Positions 61,783 to 64,000 of a stretch of DNA of 64,000 nucleotides are shown here, piece by piece. Made by a program: the position numbers and the translations under genes. The notes under the pieces were generated by a model, which worked only from the letters and a program-made list of their open reading frames with translations, was not told the DNA's origin and searched no databases. How positions within the stretch are numbered: the stretch's first letter is position 1; every line of letters begins with the position of its first letter. The DNA is from Candidatus Microthrix parvicella Bio17-1 (GTDB lineage Bacteria > Actinomycetota > Acidimicrobiia > Acidimicrobiales > Microtrichaceae), in the NCBI RefSeq assembly GCF_000299415.1, contig NZ_AMPG01000001.1, positions 1,488,001 through 1,552,000 on the forward strand, given 5' to 3'.

Positions 61783-62991
61783 TCAGCCCAGACGTTCGAT
61801 GATGGCGGCGTTCGCCAAGCCGCCGCCCTCGCACATGGTCTGCAGCCCGTAGCGGCCGCCGGTGCGCTCCAACTCGTTCAGCAGGGTGGCCAGCAGTTTG
61901 GTGCCGGAGGCGCCCAGCGGGTGACCCAGGGCAATGGCGCCGCCGTTGACGTTGACCTTGGCGTCGAAGGTGTCGTCATCCAGGCCCATGTCCGCCTTCC
62001 ATGCCAACACAACCGAGGCGAACGCCTCGTTCACCTCGAACAGGTCGATGTCGTCCACGCTCATCCCGGCACGAGCCAGCACCTTCTGGGTGGAGGGGAT
62101 CGGGCCGGTCAGCATGGTCACCGGGTTCACACCGGCCAGCGAGAACGCATGGAAGCGAGCACGGGGGGTGAGGCCCAACTCGGCCGCCTTTTCCTCGGAC
62201 ATGATCAGTGCAGCGGAGGCACCGTCGGTGATCTGTGAGCTGTTGGCCGCTGTCACCTTGCCGACGTCGGGCTTGAAGGCGGGCTTCAACTTGGCGAGAC
62301 CCTCGGCAGTGGTCCCGGGGCGGATCCCCTCGTCCTGGGTGACCGGCGCATCCTCGATGGTGACCTCGCCGGTCTCCTTGTCGCGGCGGCGACCCTGAAC
62401 CGGAATGATCTCGTTGTCGAAGCGGCCCTCGTCGCGAGCCCGTTCGGCGAACTGCTGGGACCGAGCACCGAAGGCGTCCAGGTCCTCTCGGCTGAGGCCC
62501 CACTGATCGGCGATCATTTCAGCGGAGATGCCTTGGGGCACCAGGCCACCCTGGTCGATGTAGCGGTCGTTCATGCCCTCGGTGAAGGGAAACCCGACAC
62601 CCTTGGAAACCGAGGCACCCATCGGCACCAGGCTCATCTCCTCAACCCCCGCAGCGACGACCACGTCGTAGGCGCCGGCCATAACCCCCTGGGCTGCGAA
62701 GGTATAGGCCTGCTGGGAGGAACCGCACTGACGGTCGATGGTGGTGGCGGGCACGGAGTCCGGCCAGCCGGCCGCCAGCACAGCGTTACGGCCGATGTTG
62801 AGCCCCTGCGCGCCCACCTGCATGACGCACCCCATGATCACGTCGTCCACCAGCGACGGGTCCAGGTTGTTGCGCTTCTGGAGCGCCATCAGCACCTCGG
62901 CCGCCAGGTCCACTGGATGCCATCCCGAAAGGACGCCGTTGCGCCTCCCCCCTGCGGTGCGGACAACATCGACGATCACGGCGTTCGGCAT
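61783..62991 (-). CDS. Acetyl-CoA acyltransferase (thiolase, 402 aa)
   Basis: This thiolase cleaves 3-ketoacyl-CoA in beta-oxidation or condenses acetyl-CoA. The acylated C89 is in TIDRQCGSSQQA. The second half has VNVNGGAIALGHPLGASGTK with the catalytic His and ends with the second Cys in TMCEGGGLANAAII. The VEEMSLVPMGA segment is typical of FadA-type degradative thiolases. GGAG lies 8 bases before the ATG. It diverges from the acyl-CoA ligase gene, and both serve fatty-acid breakdown. Confidence 0.94.
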   Translation of the reverse strand: MPNAVIVDVVRTAGGRRNGVLSGWHPVDLAAEVLMALQKRNNLDPSLVDDVIMGCVMQVGAQGLNIGRNAVLAAGWPDSVPATTIDRQCGSSQQAYTFAAQGVMAGAYDVVVAAGVEEMSLVPMGASVSKGVGFPFTEGMNDRYIDQGGLVPQGISAEMIADQWGLSREDLDAFGARSQQFAERARDEGRFDNEIIPVQGRRRDKETGEVTIEDAPVTQDEGIRPGTTAEGLAKLKPAFKPDVGKVTAANSSQITDGASAALIMSEEKAAELGLTPRARFHAFSLAGVNPVTMLTGPIPSTQKVLARAGMSVDDIDLFEVNEAFASVVLAWKADMGLDDDTFDAKVNVNGGAIALGHPLGASGTKLLATLLNELERTGGRYGLQTMCEGGGLANAAIIERLG

Positions 62992-63186
62992 GGAGGTGCT
63001 CCCAAGTGAATCTGTGTAGTGGGCTTCTTGACTGGGCGGTCAAGTCTTCCTCAACCCAACCGGAGGGTCAATCGCAGCGGCCGATTGCACATTGCGACCG
63101 CAGCCTGTGACCCACCGCACATCTGAGGACTACCCTGCTACCTACACGAGAACCCGCACCGGCCGGGTGCAAGGGGAAGGATCACC

Positions 63187-64000
63187 ATGACGCTGACCGA
63201 CGACGAGATTCTTGCAAGAGTCGAGGGCCAGACTGTTCCCACCGCCTTCATGGCCACCGTTGCCGCCTATGGCGACCATGTGGCGCTTCGGTCGATGGTT
63301 GGGGACGGCTGGAGGCAACTCACCTTCAACCAGTACGCCGAACAGGTGGCCACAGCGGCCGCCGGCCTGCGCGCTGTCGGTGTCGGCAAGGGCGACCGCG
63401 TCGTCATCATGATGCGCAACATTCCCGAGTTTCACATCGTCGACCTGGCGACCACGTTTCTGGGCGCAACTCCCATCTCGATCTACAACAGTTCGTCACC
63501 AGACCAGGTGGCATACCTGGTCGGCGACTGTGCCGCCAAGGTCGCGGTCGTGGAGGGCGAGGGCTTCGCGTCGCGTTTCCGAGCCGTGCGCGATCAGCTT
63601 CCCGCTCTCGAGAGCCTGGTGATGCTGAACGACGCCGACGCCGACGCCGACGCCGTGGCGTGGGATGCGTTCATGGCCCACGATCCCCTCGATCTGACCG
63701 TTGAGGTCAACAACGCCTCACCCGAGGATCTGGCCACCGTCATCTACACCTCCGGCACCACCGGTAACCCAAAGGGCGTCATGTTGAGTCACCTCAACAT
63801 CGTGTGGACCGGGGAGTCGCTGCGTGAGACGTTCCCATTTCCCGAGACCGCCGGGGTCAGGGTGATGTCGTATCTGCCGATGGCTCACATCGCCGAGCGC
63901 ATGACGTCGCACTATGCCAGTGCGATCATGGCCTACGACGTGTGTTGTTGCCCAGAGTTCTCCGAACTCACCGCCCACATCGGGGCGGTGCATCCCAACC
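63187..64000 (+). CDS. Long-chain fatty-acyl-CoA ligase, N-terminal part (partial)
   Basis: The gene runs off the window; 271 residues are visible. It shows the AMP-binding enzyme start (VAAYGDHVALRSM...LTFNQYAEQVATAAAGLRAVGVGKGDRVVIMMRNIPEFHIVDLATTFLGATPISIYNSSSPDQVAYLVGD) and the ATP-binding loop VIYTSGTTGNPKGVMLSH, followed by SYLPMAHIAERM. This matches FadD15-like ligases that activate fatty acids for oxidation. GGAAGG lies about 6 bases before the ATG. An acidic run DADADADA at about residues 150-157 comes from a GACGCC tandem repeat. Confidence 0.92.
   Translation, partial: MTLTDDEILARVEGQTVPTAFMATVAAYGDHVALRSMVGDGWRQLTFNQYAEQVATAAAGLRAVGVGKGDRVVIMMRNIPEFHIVDLATTFLGATPISIYNSSSPDQVAYLVGDCAAKVAVVEGEGFASRFRAVRDQLPALESLVMLNDADADADAVAWDAFMAHDPLDLTVEVNNASPEDLATVIYTSGTTGNPKGVMLSHLNIVWTGESLRETFPFPETAGVRVMSYLPMAHIAERMTSHYASAIMAYDVCCCPEFSELTAHIGAVHPN
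63631..63654 (+). repeat. GACGCC hexamer repeated four times in the ligase gene
   Basis: Four exact GACGCC units encode Asp-Ala four times in a surface loop between the first subdomain and the ATP-binding loop. Copy-number changes would keep the frame. Confidence 0.9.

Overview
The window is high-GC, densely coded actinobacterial DNA. Its closest fit is a lipid-using member of the Acidimicrobiia, possibly a Microthrix-like organism; this placement is inferred from gene content and was not tested. Supporting it are the mycobacterial-type block tRNA-Leu–fhaA–fhaB–pstP–rodA–pbpA–pknB–trpG–crgA, a HelZ/SWIM pair, an EtfD-type beta-oxidation electron carrier, and many genes whose -10 box (TANNNT) sits 6-7 bases before the start codon, the hallmark of leaderless actinobacterial transcripts.

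Layout. 0-4.7 kb: a YceI gene and a MarR regulator diverge around a near-perfect palindrome. A zone of decayed genes follows (alpha/beta hydrolase, serine beta-lactamase-like hydrolase, YdeI/DUF1905 protein with a stop codon), then a nucleotidyltransferase gene and a VapBC toxin-antitoxin pair. 4.7-17.6 kb: penicillin-acylase-family lipoprotein, SNF2 helicase coupled to a SWIM protein, TetR, sugar-nucleotidyltransferase-like enzyme, zinc metallopeptidase, phosphodiesterase and acyltransferase, secreted hydrolase. 17.6-24.2 kb: RNB ribonuclease, ProA-like dehydrogenase, and a csoR-copA copper module. 24.2-31.7 kb: cytochrome P450 and epoxide hydrolase diverging around a 22-bp palindrome, cyclic-nucleotide-binding protein, EtfD-like membrane Fe-S protein, a tryptophan-rich secreted protein, dCTP deaminase.

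31.8-36.7 kb is the most unusual region. Two tandem genes each encode one membrane anchor, a YceI domain, a CxxCH haem site and a complete two-copper monooxygenase core of the PHM/DBM type. A small membrane-anchored cupredoxin lies between them. The first 1,034 bp of the two fusions are identical by eye and use A-ending Lys/Glu/Gln codons almost exclusively. The monooxygenase halves have diverged and use the G-ending codons normal for the neighbourhood. I read this as an extracytoplasmic copper/haem oxidation system whose front module has been recently copied or gene-converted.

36.7-49.9 kb: DEAD-box helicase, short-chain dehydrogenases, ArfB-like release factor, methylmalonyl-CoA mutase and its MeaB chaperone, uracil salvage and repair enzymes, and two CNNM/CBS membrane proteins. 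49.9-61.2 kb: the cell-wall and Ser/Thr-kinase cluster, in which pknA is missing and two kinase-less PASTA proteins follow pknB. 61.2-64 kb: a pair of convergent DnaA-like boxes, a zinc-ribbon membrane protein, a thiolase and the start of a fatty-acyl-CoA ligase.

Several genes share a lipid theme: acyl-CoA ligase, thiolase, EtfD and methylmalonyl-CoA mutase/MeaB together cover activation, beta-oxidation, electron transfer to quinone and odd-chain disposal. I saw no CRISPR array, insertion sequence, phage gene or rRNA. No stretch above 300 bases lacks a gene or a recognisable gene remnant; the longest truly empty gaps are 30854-31098 (one strong hairpin) and 25539-25753 (two inverted repeats).
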